Source of the DNA: GCA-2861595 sp035536185 | GTDB taxonomy: Bacteria; Actinomycetota; Acidimicrobiia; Acidimicrobiales; GCA-2861595 | Assembly: GCA_035536185.1 (NCBI GenBank) | Contig: DATLOM010000025.1 | Location: 1 to 49,719 of the forward strand | Direction: 5' to 3' | Length of the DNA stretch: 49,719 nt | In this document: in pieces, positions 7,401-15,592 of the stretch | Position numbering within the stretch: position 1 is the first letter of the stretch | Layout: every line of letters starts with the position of its first letter | Notes under the pieces: model-generated | What the model was told of the DNA's origin: nothing | Databases searched by the model: none | The model's input: the letters and a program-made list of their open reading frames with translations, nothing else | Translations under genes and position numbers: made by a program

Positions 7401-7595
7401 TTACTGGCCGCCCTTCTGGACGTATGCCTTCACGAAGTCCTCGGCATTGACCTCCAGCACCTCGTCGATCTCGTCCAGGAGCTCGTCCAGCTCGGCCTTG
7501 ATCTTCTCACCCTGGCCCGAGGCCGGTGCCGCCTCCTCGACCTTCTCCGCCTCCCGGGGAGTGGCCTGGCGGCGCTTCTGCTCTCGTTCAGTCAT
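7401..7595 (-). CDS. pup: Prokaryotic ubiquitin-like protein Pup
   Basis: A 64-residue, highly charged, intrinsically disordered modifier. The middle (about 30-50, KAELDELLDEIDEVLEVNAE) is the helix-forming segment that docks into the Arc/Mpa coiled coil, and the end FVKAYVQKGGQ has the canonical GGQ. The last residue is Gln, so it must be deamidated by Dop before PafA can use it. A GAGAAGGATG ribosome site precedes the ATG. It starts 15 bp after dop, so dop and pup are co-transcribed. A 5-bp inverted repeat (CGGCC/GGCCG) straddles the stop codon. Confidence 0.97.
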   Translation of the reverse strand: MTEREQKRRQATPREAEKVEEAAPASGQGEKIKAELDELLDEIDEVLEVNAEDFVKAYVQKGGQ

Positions 7596-7610
7596 GCTGC
7601 GACATCCTTC

Positions 7611-9098
7611 TCATGAGCCCAGCCTCTCCAACAGCTCGGCGGGGCTGGAACATTCGTCCAACAAGCTATCGACCATCGATGCCGTTCCTCTTAGCGGTTC
7701 CATCATCGGTACCCGCCGGAGCGGGTCGCCACCCAGGTCGAAGACGAGCGAGTCCCAGTTGGCGGCGGCGATCGAGGAGGCCCACTTCTGCAGGCAGCGG
7801 CCCCGGAAGTAGGCGCGGGTCTCGGTGGGTGGCTCGGTGGTCGCCTCGTCGACCGATTCTTCCGTCAGCAGGCGCTCCATTCCCAGCTTCTCGTAGAGCG
7901 ACCGGTCGGGGCGCACGTCGTGGTACTGCAGGTCCATGGCGGCGATCCTGGGGTGGTCCCAGGGCAGGTCGTGGCGTTCGCGGTAGCCGCTCAGGAGCCG
8001 GTACTTGGCCACCCAGTCGAGCTTGGTGGCCAACGACATGGGGTCGGTCTCCAGGGCCGTGAGCACCTCTTCCCACCGGCGCAGCACATCGGCCCCGACC
8101 TCGGCGCCCACCGCCTCGAGACCCCGGTCCTCGGCGTACTTCCGGGCCAGGTCCAGGTACTCCCACTGGATGTCGATGGCCTTCATGCGGCGCCCGTCGT
8201 CCATTTCCAGCACCTGGGAGAGCTCCAGGTCGTAGGAGACGCGGCGGATGGCCTGGACCGGTGCGGCCAGGGTGAGGGGATCCTTGAGCCAGTCGTCCTC
8301 GATCATGCACAGCACGATCGAGGTGACGCCCACCTTCAGAAAGGTGGCCACTTCGCTCAGGTTGGCGTCACCGACGATCACGTGGAGGCGCCGGTACTTC
8401 TGGGCGTCGGCGTGGGGCTCGTCGCGGGTGTTCACGATGGGCCGCTTCAGGGTCGTCTCCAGGCCCACCTCCTCCTCGAAGAAGTCGGCCCGCTGGGTGA
8501 GCTGGAAGTCGACCCGCTGGCCCCCCGTGGAGGCGGCCTCGGTGCCCACCTTGCCGGCGCCCGTGAAGATCTGACGGGTCACGAAGTACGGGATCACGTG
8601 CTGGACGATGCGGGCGAAAGGCACCTGGCGGTCCATGAGGTAGTTCTCATGGGTGCCGTAGGAGTTCCCCTTCCGGTCGGAGTTGTTCTTGTAGATCACG
8701 ATGTGCTGGCCGTCGGGCAGGCTCCGGGCCGCGGCGGCCATCGAGCGGGCCAGGATGCGCTCGCCCGCCTTGTCATAGCGGACGCACTCGAGGGCGTCGA
8801 GGCACTCGGGCGTGGAGAACTCCGGATGGGCGTGGTCGACGTAGTAGCGGGCGCCGTTGGTCAGGACGGCGTTCACCAGGTGGGTCTCCACCTCGGGCGG
8901 AGCGGCGCCCTCCCGGGAGAAGCCCCGTGCGTCGTTCCCGGGAGACTCGTCCTCAAAGTCCCAGCCGACCTTGCGCTGCAGCTGGCTCACGTAGGCGTTT
9001 ATCAGCACCGAGGACGCGGCGATCGGGTTCTTCTCGCCCATACCGCGGGGATCGATCCCGTACTCGGTTTCGATCCCACAGACCTTCGGGATGGCCAT
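7611..9098 (-). CDS. dop: Pup deamidase / depupylase Dop
   Basis: A 495-residue homologue of PafA that converts Pup-Gln to Pup-Glu and also strips Pup from substrates. N-terminal MAIPKVCGIETEYGID holds the metal-binding glutamate. The segment at 42-68 is the extra loop that separates Dop from PafA. D88 in YYVDHAHPEFSTPE corresponds to the catalytic aspartate. A TAGCTT hexamer six bases before the ATG suggests a leaderless promoter. It lies 41 bp downstream of arc. Confidence 0.96.
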   Translation of the reverse strand: MAIPKVCGIETEYGIDPRGMGEKNPIAASSVLINAYVSQLQRKVGWDFEDESPGNDARGFSREGAAPPEVETHLVNAVLTNGARYYVDHAHPEFSTPECLDALECVRYDKAGERILARSMAAAARSLPDGQHIVIYKNNSDRKGNSYGTHENYLMDRQVPFARIVQHVIPYFVTRQIFTGAGKVGTEAASTGGQRVDFQLTQRADFFEEEVGLETTLKRPIVNTRDEPHADAQKYRRLHVIVGDANLSEVATFLKVGVTSIVLCMIEDDWLKDPLTLAAPVQAIRRVSYDLELSQVLEMDDGRRMKAIDIQWEYLDLARKYAEDRGLEAVGAEVGADVLRRWEEVLTALETDPMSLATKLDWVAKYRLLSGYRERHDLPWDHPRIAAMDLQYHDVRPDRSLYEKLGMERLLTEESVDEATTEPPTETRAYFRGRCLQKWASSIAAANWDSLVFDLGGDPLRRVPMMEPLRGTASMVDSLLDECSSPAELLERLGS

Positions 9099-9104
9099 TA
9101 CCCG

Positions 9105-9110
9105 AAGCTA
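9105..9110 (-). promoter_or_regulatory. -10 hexamer of dop (leaderless)
   Basis: TAGCTT on the minus strand, six bases upstream of the dop ATG and inside the 41-bp arc-dop spacer; no ribosome site is visible. Confidence 0.4.
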
Positions 9111-9139
9111 CAGCCCATTTGGGCCCAACAAGCGCAGCC

Positions 9140-10945
9140 CTACAGGTACTGGCCCGTCCCCACCCGCTCTATGGCCCGGCCCCCGACGGGGACGTCGCCC
9201 TCCTTGGCGTCCGAGAGCAGGACCCGCAGGAACACGATGCGCTCGCCCTTCTTGCCCGAGATCTTGGCCCAGTCGTCGGGGTTGGTGGAGTTGGGCAGGT
9301 CCTCGTGCTCCTTGTACTCCTGCCTGATGGAGGCGCTGAGGTCCTCCCAGCGGATGCCCTTGCCGGCGCCGGCGATCTGGCGCTTGATGGCCAGCTTCTT
9401 GGCCCGCCGGACGATGTTCTCGATCATGGCGCCCGAAGAGAAGTCCTTGAAGTACATGACCTCCTTGTCACCGTTCTGGTAGGTCACCTCGATGAAGCGG
9501 TTCTCGTCGCCGGTGCGGTACATCTCCTCGACGGTGCGCTCGATCATCACCCGAACCGCCTTGTCCCGGTCGCCCCCGCCCAGGGACTCGACCTCGCCCG
9601 CGTCCAAGGGCAGGTCCGAGGTGAGGTAGCGGGCGAAGATCTGGGCGGCGGCGCCGGCGTCGGGCCTCTCGATCTTGATCTTCACGTCGAGACGGCCGGG
9701 GCGGAGGATGGCCGGGTCGATCAGGTCCTCGCGGTTGGAGGCGCCGATGACGATGACGTTCTTGAGCGTCTCCACGCCGTCGATCTCGGCCAGCAGCTGG
9801 GGAACGATGGTGGACTCCATGTCGGAGGAGATGCCCGTACCTCGTGTGCGGAACAGCGAGTCCATCTCGTCGAAGAAGACGATGACGGGCATGCCCTCCT
9901 CCGACTTCTCCCGGGCCCGCTGGAAGACCAGGCGGATCTGGCGCTCCGTCTCGCCCACGTACTTGTTGAGCAGCTCGGGGCCCTTGATGTTGAGGAAGTA
10001 GCTCTTGGCGTTGGTGTCCCCGGTGACCTGGGCCACCTTCTTGGCCAGCGAGTTGGCCACTGCCTTGGCGATGAGGGTCTTGCCGCACCCGGGGGGCCCG
10101 TAGAGCAGGATGCCCTTGGGCGCCGGGAGGCGGTGCTCGATGAACAGGTCACGGTGCAGGAAGGGCAGCTCCACGGCTTCGGTGATGGCCTCGATCTGGC
10201 TGTCCAGGCCGCCCACGTCGTCGTAGGAGATGTCGGGGACCTCCTCCAGCACCAGCTCCTCCACCTCGGGGCGGGGCAGGCGTTCGAGCAGGAGCCCGGT
10301 GCGGGAGTCCATGAGGATGGTGTCGCCGGCCCTGAGCCGCTGGCCCACGAGCGACTCGGCCAGCTCCACCACCCGCTCCTCGTCGGCGCGGCCGACCACG
10401 ATGGCCCGGAGGCCTCCCTCGAGCAGCTCCTTCATGGTGACGATCTCGCCCGACACCTCCTGGCTGCGGGCCAGAACGACGTTGAGCGACTCGTTCAGCA
10501 CCACTTCCTGGCCCCGCTCGAGCTTGTCCAGCTCGATCTCGGGGTGCAGCGCGACGCGCATCTTGCGGCCTGCGGAGAAGACGTCGACGGTGCCGTCGTC
10601 GTTGCTGTTGAGGAAGGTGCCGTAGGCCGACGGCGGCTGGGTGAGCTTGTCCACCTCTTCGCGCAGCGCGCCGATGTGCTCACGGGCCTCGCGCAGGGTG
10701 TAGGTGAGCTTCTCGTTCTGGGACACGGCCTGGGCCAGCTGTCCCTTGGTCTCCAGCAGCTTCTCCTCGAGGGTACGGACCCTCTTGGGTGCATCCTGGA
10801 GCTTGCGCCGGAGAGAGATGACCTCCTCCTCCAGCACCTGCGCCTGCTCTCGAAGCTCCGCCAGCTCCTGCTCCTGGTCGTCGCCTGTCCTGGGAAACTC
10901 CGAATCGCCCGTCGGGATCACCTCCACAGCGTCTCGGCCGACCAT
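9140..10945 (-). CDS. arc: Proteasome-associated AAA+ ATPase (ARC / Mpa)
   Basis: About 601 residues. A hexameric unfoldase that recognises Pup and threads tagged proteins into the 20S core. An N-terminal coiled coil (about 20-95, QELAELREQAQVLEEEV region) binds Pup; tandem OB domains follow; the AAA+ module has Walker A GPPGCGKTLIAKAV and Walker B IVFFDEMDSLF. The C-terminus ends in GQYL, the penultimate-tyrosine motif that docks on the proteasome and opens its gate. I chose the ATG at 10945 (MVGRDAVEV): the frame remains open to 11131, but that part would overlap the divergent ferredoxin gene and has no family similarity. Confidence 0.95.
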   Translation of the reverse strand: MVGRDAVEVIPTGDSEFPRTGDDQEQELAELREQAQVLEEEVISLRRKLQDAPKRVRTLEEKLLETKGQLAQAVSQNEKLTYTLREAREHIGALREEVDKLTQPPSAYGTFLNSNDDGTVDVFSAGRKMRVALHPEIELDKLERGQEVVLNESLNVVLARSQEVSGEIVTMKELLEGGLRAIVVGRADEERVVELAESLVGQRLRAGDTILMDSRTGLLLERLPRPEVEELVLEEVPDISYDDVGGLDSQIEAITEAVELPFLHRDLFIEHRLPAPKGILLYGPPGCGKTLIAKAVANSLAKKVAQVTGDTNAKSYFLNIKGPELLNKYVGETERQIRLVFQRAREKSEEGMPVIVFFDEMDSLFRTRGTGISSDMESTIVPQLLAEIDGVETLKNVIVIGASNREDLIDPAILRPGRLDVKIKIERPDAGAAAQIFARYLTSDLPLDAGEVESLGGGDRDKAVRVMIERTVEEMYRTGDENRFIEVTYQNGDKEVMYFKDFSSGAMIENIVRRAKKLAIKRQIAGAGKGIRWEDLSASIRQEYKEHEDLPNSTNPDDWAKISGKKGERIVFLRVLLSDAKEGDVPVGGRAIERVGTGQYL

Positions 10946-11019
10946 ACACGGACCTGCGCCCCTGTTCGGCGACCCCGTACCCGACCGAGCGGCGGTCCGA
11001 AAGGGCTTCCCGCCACCGT

Positions 11020-11025
11020 TACACT
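11020..11025 (+). promoter_or_regulatory. Possible -10 of the ferredoxin gene
   Basis: TACACT lies 32 bases before the ferredoxin ATG in the 112-bp divergent space, leaving a leader with a GAGAG element. No clear -35 is visible. Confidence 0.3.
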
Positions 11026-11057
11026 TCAGGCCCGACCCGTGTTGAGAGCGAGTACCG

Positions 11058-11291
11058 ATGAAGGTGTGGATCGACCAGGACCTGTGCACCGGAGACGGCC
11101 TCTGCGAGGAGATCGCGCCCTCCGTCTTCACCTTGCTCGACGACGGCCTCGCCTACGTCAAGGAGGGTGACAAGGTCTTCAACCCCGGCGGTGCCGAGGG
11201 CCTCGCCGTGGTGCCCGCGGGCATGGAGGACGCGACGGTGGAATCGGCCGAGGAGTGCCCAGGCGAGTGCATCTACATCGAGGTCGACTGA
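11058..11291 (+). CDS. 3Fe-4S-type ferredoxin
   Basis: A 77-residue ferredoxin. Cysteines are C10, C16, C67 and C71: DLCTGDGLCEEIAP near the start and EECPGECIYIEVD at the end. In the first motif the middle Cys of a 4Fe-4S site is replaced (C-x5-C), and C67 is followed by Pro, the arrangement of single [3Fe-4S] electron carriers that serve cytochromes P450 and other oxygenases. C71 is an extra Cys. The gene is divergent from arc, a placement that recurs in actinomycetes, although a direct role in the proteasome is not known. Confidence 0.85.
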   Translation: MKVWIDQDLCTGDGLCEEIAPSVFTLLDDGLAYVKEGDKVFNPGGAEGLAVVPAGMEDATVESAEECPGECIYIEVD

Positions 11292-11321
11292 TCTTCGCCG
11301 GCTCGAGGCCGCCGGCCCTCG

Positions 11322-12500
11322 CTAGGCCGAGCCGAGGCAAGGGCCGCTGGCAACCGGCTGGCGGCGCGGCACCGCCAGCACGGTCCGCAACTCGCCGGCG
11401 GTGAGGGCGTACGCGGTGCCGGGGCGGTCGGGGGCGATGGCGAAGGCCACGCCCACCACGGCCCCGCTCGGGTTCACCAGGGCGCCGCCGGAGTCACCCT
11501 GGGCGAGCTCGGCGGCCAGGATGAATACCTCACGGCGGGTCGACTTCGTGCCGTAGAGGTCGCGGCCCACGGCCCTGACCTGCTCACGGATGGCAGCCGG
11601 GGCGATCCGGAGAGAGTCCTGCCCACCCGGATGGCCGAAGACCGCTGCCCTGTCCCCCACCTTGGCCTCTCCGACCAGAAGCGGAGCCTGGCCCAGCCCG
11701 GGAACACGGAGGACGGCCAGGTCACGCGCCGCGTCGAAAACGACGATCGAGGCATCGAAACGCCGACCGTCGGGGCGCGCTACCTGGGTCCGCCCGGCGC
11801 GATGGCCGGCCACCACATGGGCATTGGTGACCACGGTGTCCGCCGCCGCGGTGAAGCCGCTTCCCTCCTGCATGCGATCGCAGGCGATCCCCTCGACCTT
11901 GACGGTGGAGGCGGACACCCTCTCGATGACCGGGGCTGGGATCCCCGTCGTGGCCGGTGGGGGCCCCGTCTTCGGCGCGGGACGCAGGACCTCGAAGACC
12001 TGGGGGAAGTTGGTGTCCCCCACGACGCGCCGGAGGGCCTGCACGGTGTTCGGTGGCTCCGGGAGCTGGCGGTCGAGGAACCGGGCGATGGCCGAGTTGC
12101 GGGCCTGGCGGGCGTAGCTGCCCGGGATGTCGGCTATGGCGGGCAGCAGCAGCCAAACCGCGGCGAGGATGCCGACCACGCCGACCAGTGCGCCCACGCT
12201 GCTGTCGACGGCCCGGAGCGGTCCGTGGGGCACGAATCGTCGCAGGGACGAGCCGGCGACCAGGCCGAGCCCCTGCCCCACGAAGCCGCCCAGGAGAAGG
12301 ACGCCGGCGGCGATGAAGAGCTTCGTGCTGGGATCGGGCCCCTCGAAGGTGCGCACGGCGGCGGGGAGAAAACGCATGGCGATCATCAGTCCGAGAGCCA
12401 GACCGACCCAGGACGCGGCACGGGCGACGAAGCCGAGGCGGTACCCGCCGAAGCCGGCGGCCGCGGCGGACGAGATGACCACCAGGTCGAGCAGGTTCAC
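11322..12500 (-). CDS. marP: MarP-like membrane serine protease (CvpA + trypsin-like domain)
   Basis: A 392-residue protein, close to the 397 of M. tuberculosis MarP, the periplasmic protease needed for survival in acid. Four hydrophobic segments (about 5-25, 30-45, 62-82 and 100-122) form the CvpA-type membrane part. The chymotrypsin-like domain has H228 (TNAHVV), D260 (RDLAVL) and S337 (GDSGGAL). C207 and C388 are 181 residues apart, the same spacing as the MarP disulfide C214-C395, so a redox-stabilised active site is likely. The GTG start overlaps the trmI stop (GTGA); the longer open frame upstream is the shadow of trmI. Confidence 0.9.
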   Translation of the reverse strand: MNLLDLVVISSAAAAGFGGYRLGFVARAASWVGLALGLMIAMRFLPAAVRTFEGPDPSTKLFIAAGVLLLGGFVGQGLGLVAGSSLRRFVPHGPLRAVDSSVGALVGVVGILAAVWLLLPAIADIPGSYARQARNSAIARFLDRQLPEPPNTVQALRRVVGDTNFPQVFEVLRPAPKTGPPPATTGIPAPVIERVSASTVKVEGIACDRMQEGSGFTAAADTVVTNAHVVAGHRAGRTQVARPDGRRFDASIVVFDAARDLAVLRVPGLGQAPLLVGEAKVGDRAAVFGHPGGQDSLRIAPAAIREQVRAVGRDLYGTKSTRREVFILAAELAQGDSGGALVNPSGAVVGVAFAIAPDRPGTAYALTAGELRTVLAVPRRQPVASGPCLGSA

Positions 12501-13339
12501 TGGGCGGGCTCCGGCTCCGGCGGCGGCGGCGGCTCCGGCGGCGGCGGCTCCGGCGGGGGCGGGGTGTCGGCCGAGACCAGGCGGGCCGAGGTGAGGAAGC
12601 CGGTGTGGGCGACCATCCGGTGGTCCGGGCGCACCGCCTGGCCCTCCACGTGCCAGGTCCGCAGGAGCACCTCGAGGGACTGGGCCATGACGAAGGAGCT
12701 GGAGGCCAAAGTGTCCCGCAGCTGCGCGACCTGGGTGATGCTCGGAACGTAGGCCACCAGGATCCCCCCGGACCGCAGGGCGCCCTCGGCGTGCTTGACG
12801 ACGCGCCACGGCTCCGGGAGGTCGAGCAGTATCCGGTCCAGCCCCACTTCTTCGATGCCGGCGTAGACGTCGCGCTCCTGGACCTGGTACCGGGCCACGG
12901 CCTCGGGACCGAGGAAGCCGGCCACGTTGGCTTCCGCCCGGCGGGCGAAGTCCTCGCGCACCTCGTACCCGACGACCGACGCCCCGGCGCGGAGAAGAGT
13001 CATCGACAAGGCGCCGGAGCCGACCCCGGCCTCGAGTACGCGCGCACCCGGGAAGATGTCGGCGACCATCAGGATCGTCCCCAGGTCCTTCGGGTAGATG
13101 ACCTGGGCACCGCGGGGCATGCCGAGCACGTACTCGGCCAGGGTGGGCCGCACGGCCAGGAAGGCGGCGCCCTTGGTGGAACGCGCCGTCGTGCCCTCTT
13201 CGGCGCCCAGGAGGTCGTCGTGGAGGACGAAGCCGGCGTGGGTGTGGAACTCGCCGCCCGCACGAAGCGTGATCAGGTAGCGACGGGCCTTCCGATCAAG
13301 GAGCAGGACCCGCTCCCCCGCCAGGAAGGGGCGGCTCAC
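12497..13339 (-). CDS. trmI: tRNA (adenine-58-N1)-methyltransferase TrmI
   Basis: A 280-residue SAM-dependent enzyme that makes m1A58 in the T-loop of tRNAs. The N-terminal small domain (to about 70) is followed by a Rossmann domain with VLEAGVGSGALSMTLLRAG (SAM loop) and ILLDLPEPW, the substrate-side motif of TrmI/Trm61. The last 21 residues are almost only Pro and Glu, from a GGCTCCGGCGGCGGC-type repeat, an unusual tail for this family. The ATG overlaps the stop of the next upstream gene (ATGA), placing trmI and marP in one operon with three small upstream genes. Confidence 0.93.
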   Translation of the reverse strand: MSRPFLAGERVLLLDRKARRYLITLRAGGEFHTHAGFVLHDDLLGAEEGTTARSTKGAAFLAVRPTLAEYVLGMPRGAQVIYPKDLGTILMVADIFPGARVLEAGVGSGALSMTLLRAGASVVGYEVREDFARRAEANVAGFLGPEAVARYQVQERDVYAGIEEVGLDRILLDLPEPWRVVKHAEGALRSGGILVAYVPSITQVAQLRDTLASSSFVMAQSLEVLLRTWHVEGQAVRPDHRMVAHTGFLTSARLVSADTPPPPEPPPPEPPPPPEPEPAQ

Positions 13340-13554
13340 CGCCGGCGGCGGCGCGAGGTGCGTGCGGGCAGCTCGTGGCGGACGACCAGAGTCTCGCCGG
13401 GACGGAGCTTGGTGGTGTGAACGAGCTCCGGCTCGCCGCCGGTGATCTTCCTCAGCACCCGGAGGCCGAAGGTCACGCCGGCCACGGTGGTCCAGACGCG
13501 GCTCCCCCCGAAAACACCTCGACGTACCCCGGTGCGCAGAAGGAAGCGCAACAT
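13336..13554 (-). CDS. Small basic protein, unknown
   Basis: A 72-residue protein bounded by 4-bp overlaps (ATGA) with both neighbours, which strongly supports it as a real gene. The N-terminal half is amphipathic with Arg (MLRFLLRTGVRRGVFGGSR) and may be membrane-associated. The second half contains ELVHTTKLRPGETLVVRHEL, a small beta-like segment, and a poly-Arg end. I do not recognise a named family. Context suggests a cell-envelope or membrane role alongside the holin-like gene. Confidence 0.75.
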   Translation of the reverse strand: MLRFLLRTGVRRGVFGGSRVWTTVAGVTFGLRVLRKITGGEPELVHTTKLRPGETLVVRHELPARTSRRRRR

Positions 13555-13769
13555 CAGATCCGGCGCACCTCGACCAGGGTCATCTTCTTCTTTCCCTTGC
13601 GCCGGCCCAGCACGTAAGCCAGACCCACCACGGCGACGGCGACAGCCACTCCGACCATCAGCGCGACCGGCTTCGCCGCGGTGGCCGAGGTGTCCACCTC
13701 CCCCTTGATCTGCCGCAGCTTGGCTTCGATGGCGTCGCGTGTGACCGGCTGGTCGATGTCCTGGCTCAC
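13554..13769 (-). CDS. Small membrane protein, DUF3618-like layout
   Basis: A 71-residue protein from a GTG at 13769 that overlaps the stop of the upstream gene (GTGA). An N-terminal acidic/amphipathic part (VSQDIDQPVTRDAIEAKLRQ) precedes one strong membrane helix (about 34-54, VALMVGVAVAVAVVGLAYVLG) and a lysine-rich cytosolic end RRKGKKKMTLVEVRRI. The layout resembles DUF3618 proteins, which often occur with holin-like partners; that assignment is tentative. The gene lies between the holin-like gene and the basic 72-residue protein. Confidence 0.75.
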   Translation of the reverse strand: MSQDIDQPVTRDAIEAKLRQIKGEVDTSATAAKPVALMVGVAVAVAVVGLAYVLGRRKGKKKMTLVEVRRI

Positions 13770-14107
13770 CGGGCTGCCTGCTTCCTGCCGGTGGCCCGGC
13801 GCCTGTGGCTGGTGATGGTGCGTGCCGCCAGCGCCGCCACGAGCCCGGAGGCGACGAGGGTGATCCCGTACGGGGCCCACGACCAGTCGCCGGCGAAGAC
13901 CGTCGTCTCCGTCTGCAGGGCGCGCAGGAGGGCCAGCGAGAGGAGCAGGAGACCTACGCTGACGATGACCGAGCCGGCGAGACCGAGGGCGATGAAGCGC
14001 CCGAGGCCCTTGATCGGCACGATCGTCTCCTGCTTGACGTAGGCGATCACCATCGCCCACAGTTCGCTGGCGAGGGTGGGAAGGCTCTTGTCGCTCGAGG
14101 TGGGCAT
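13766..14107 (-). CDS. Holin-like superfamily membrane protein
   Basis: A 113-residue protein with an N-terminal amphipathic segment (SELWAMVIAYVKQETIVPIKG), two hydrophobic helices (about 43-66 and 76-95) and a basic C-terminus. The YVKQE-x-x-P-KGLGRF pattern is that of the actinobacterial 'phage holin family' (Phage_holin_3_6/DUF1469 type). In chromosomes these are not phage genes; their role is unknown. It heads the overlapping run of five genes that ends with trmI and marP. TATAAG lies ten bases upstream of the ATG as a possible -10. Confidence 0.75.
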   Translation of the reverse strand: MPTSSDKSLPTLASELWAMVIAYVKQETIVPIKGLGRFIALGLAGSVIVSVGLLLLSLALLRALQTETTVFAGDWSWAPYGITLVASGLVAALAARTITSHRRRATGRKQAAR

Positions 14108-14162
14108 GATGTGAGTGCTTATATCCCCCGACCAATCCGGCGCAAGCGACGCAGGGGCTGCT

Positions 14163-15578
14163 CTAGGGGGCCAGCAGGTCCGGGGCCGGCGCCTCCGGGT
14201 ACGACGCCAGCAGGGCTCCGAGCTGCTCCTGGAGGGCGCGCCCGAGCGCGTCGCGGGGCAGCCCGTTTATCAGGAAGGCGAACGCCAGGGGCGGGCCGCC
14301 GGCGGTGGAGTCGACGTAGCCGGTCAGTGCCGCCACCTCGGCGAGGGCGCCCGTCTTGGCCCGTAGCCGGCCGGCAGCCGGGTTCCCCTGGAATCGCTTG
14401 GCCAGCGTCCCGTCCCTGCCGGCGACGGGAAAGCCGGCGGCGAGGTGGCCGTCGGATCTCGCCGATTGGAGGGCGGCCATGAGGAGCGTGCAGCTGGCGC
14501 GATCGGAGCGGTCGAGGCCGGACCCGTCCACCGTCGTGAGGTGCTCCACGGGAAGTGAGGCCGAGGCCAGGGTCTCGCGTAGGACGCCCAGGCCGGCGAC
14601 GGTGGTACCCGCGCCGGCGAACCGCTGGCCCAGCTCCTTCACCAGGAGCTCCGCGGTCAGGTTGTCGCTCTCCCGGAGCATCTGCCCGACGAGGAGCCGC
14701 ACGGGCAGGGATCTGATCTCGGCCAGGACCGGAGCGCCCTGGGCCGCCTGGCCCTCCCCCGGACCGCCGTCGACGACGACGCCCCGGGCCCGGAGCAGGG
14801 CGGTGAGAACGGCGGCGGCATGAACGTCGGGCTCGGCCGCCGCCACCTTCTTCGGGCTGAACTGGGCGAAGCCGTCGTTCACGGCGAGGGCGCTCGCCGG
14901 GCCTGACTCGGAATCGGTTATGTACACCTGCCGCCACGTCGGGATGTAGCGCTGGCGGTCGTAGCGGGTCTCGTCCCCGAGCACCCCGCCACGAACGTGG
15001 CGAATGCCGGCCTTCACCACGTCGTCCGCCAGTGCCTCGAGAGAAGTGGACAGCTGGGGCTGGTTCGGGAGCGACGCCACGTAGTCGGTCGTGGCCAGGA
15101 GCGGATCTCCTCCCCCTACGAGCCAGAGAGGGCCCTCCACCACCCCGCCGGCACCGACGGGGCTGTCCACCCGCACCTGGGTGACCAGCGTCTCGTCCGG
15201 GCCGAGACGCGCCAGGGCAGCCAGACCGGTGAGAACCTTCAGGTTCGACGCCGGGATGAGCCGCTCGTCGGGGCGTCTCGAGAGAATGGTTCGCCGGCCC
15301 TGGCGCACAACCATGCAGGACCTCTCCCTGCCGGCGCCGAGCGCTGGACCAGCCAGAGCCGAGTCGACTGCCGTCCTCAGCCGGGCGTCGGCCACCAGAC
15401 GCGACACCAGCGCCGGCACCCGCCGCGCCGACAGGACCGGCGCCCGCACCGGGGACGCTGCCGCCCCGGGCGCGGCCGCACCGGAGGGAACCAGGGCCAC
15501 CGTTCCGGTGGTGACCATGACCACCAGCACGACCAAGGGCCGCCACCGGCCCCTCGGAGGCACCGATAGGCGGCGCAC
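14163..15578 (-). CDS. dacB: D-Ala-D-Ala carboxypeptidase / endopeptidase (PBP4 class, S13)
   Basis: A 471-residue penicillin-binding protein that trims or cleaves peptidoglycan cross-links outside the membrane. An N-terminal signal or anchor segment (about 14-38) precedes the transpeptidase-like domain with S111-x-x-K114 (ASNLKV), S304-D305-N306 (RESDNLTAE) and K408-T409-G410 (RAKTGAL). A large insertion between the first two motifs is normal for class C PBPs. The GTG start lies eight bases from TAGGCT, whose TAG is also the stop codon of the tetR gene upstream. Confidence 0.92.
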   Translation of the reverse strand: MRRLSVPPRGRWRPLVVLVVMVTTGTVALVPSGAAAPGAAASPVRAPVLSARRVPALVSRLVADARLRTAVDSALAGPALGAGRERSCMVVRQGRRTILSRRPDERLIPASNLKVLTGLAALARLGPDETLVTQVRVDSPVGAGGVVEGPLWLVGGGDPLLATTDYVASLPNQPQLSTSLEALADDVVKAGIRHVRGGVLGDETRYDRQRYIPTWRQVYITDSESGPASALAVNDGFAQFSPKKVAAAEPDVHAAAVLTALLRARGVVVDGGPGEGQAAQGAPVLAEIRSLPVRLLVGQMLRESDNLTAELLVKELGQRFAGAGTTVAGLGVLRETLASASLPVEHLTTVDGSGLDRSDRASCTLLMAALQSARSDGHLAAGFPVAGRDGTLAKRFQGNPAAGRLRAKTGALAEVAALTGYVDSTAGGPPLAFAFLINGLPRDALGRALQEQLGALLASYPEAPAPDLLAP

Positions 15579-15586
15579 GATCTCCG

Positions 15587-15592
15587 AGCCTA
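15587..15592 (-). promoter_or_regulatory. -10 hexamer of dacB (leaderless)
   Basis: TAGGCT on the minus strand, eight bases before the GTG of dacB; its first three bases are the stop codon of the TetR gene. Confidence 0.4.

Noticed and set aside
7396..7408. Terminator at the pup stop codon
   Set aside because: Only a 5-bp stem (CGGCC/GGCCG) without a T-run; prcB and prcA continue on the same strand, so real termination is unlikely.
10946..11131. N-terminal extension of Arc/Mpa
   Set aside because: It would overlap the divergent ferredoxin gene and has no coiled-coil or family similarity; the ATG at 10945 gives the normal N-terminus.
11292..11321. Terminator between the ferredoxin gene and marP
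   Set aside because: GCCGGC repeats could pair, but the motif is self-complementary and common in high-GC DNA, so it is not convincing.
13554..14107. Phage remnant, because of the holin-like protein
   Set aside because: No other phage gene is nearby; this family is a common chromosomal membrane protein in actinomycetes and lies in an overlapping housekeeping operon.
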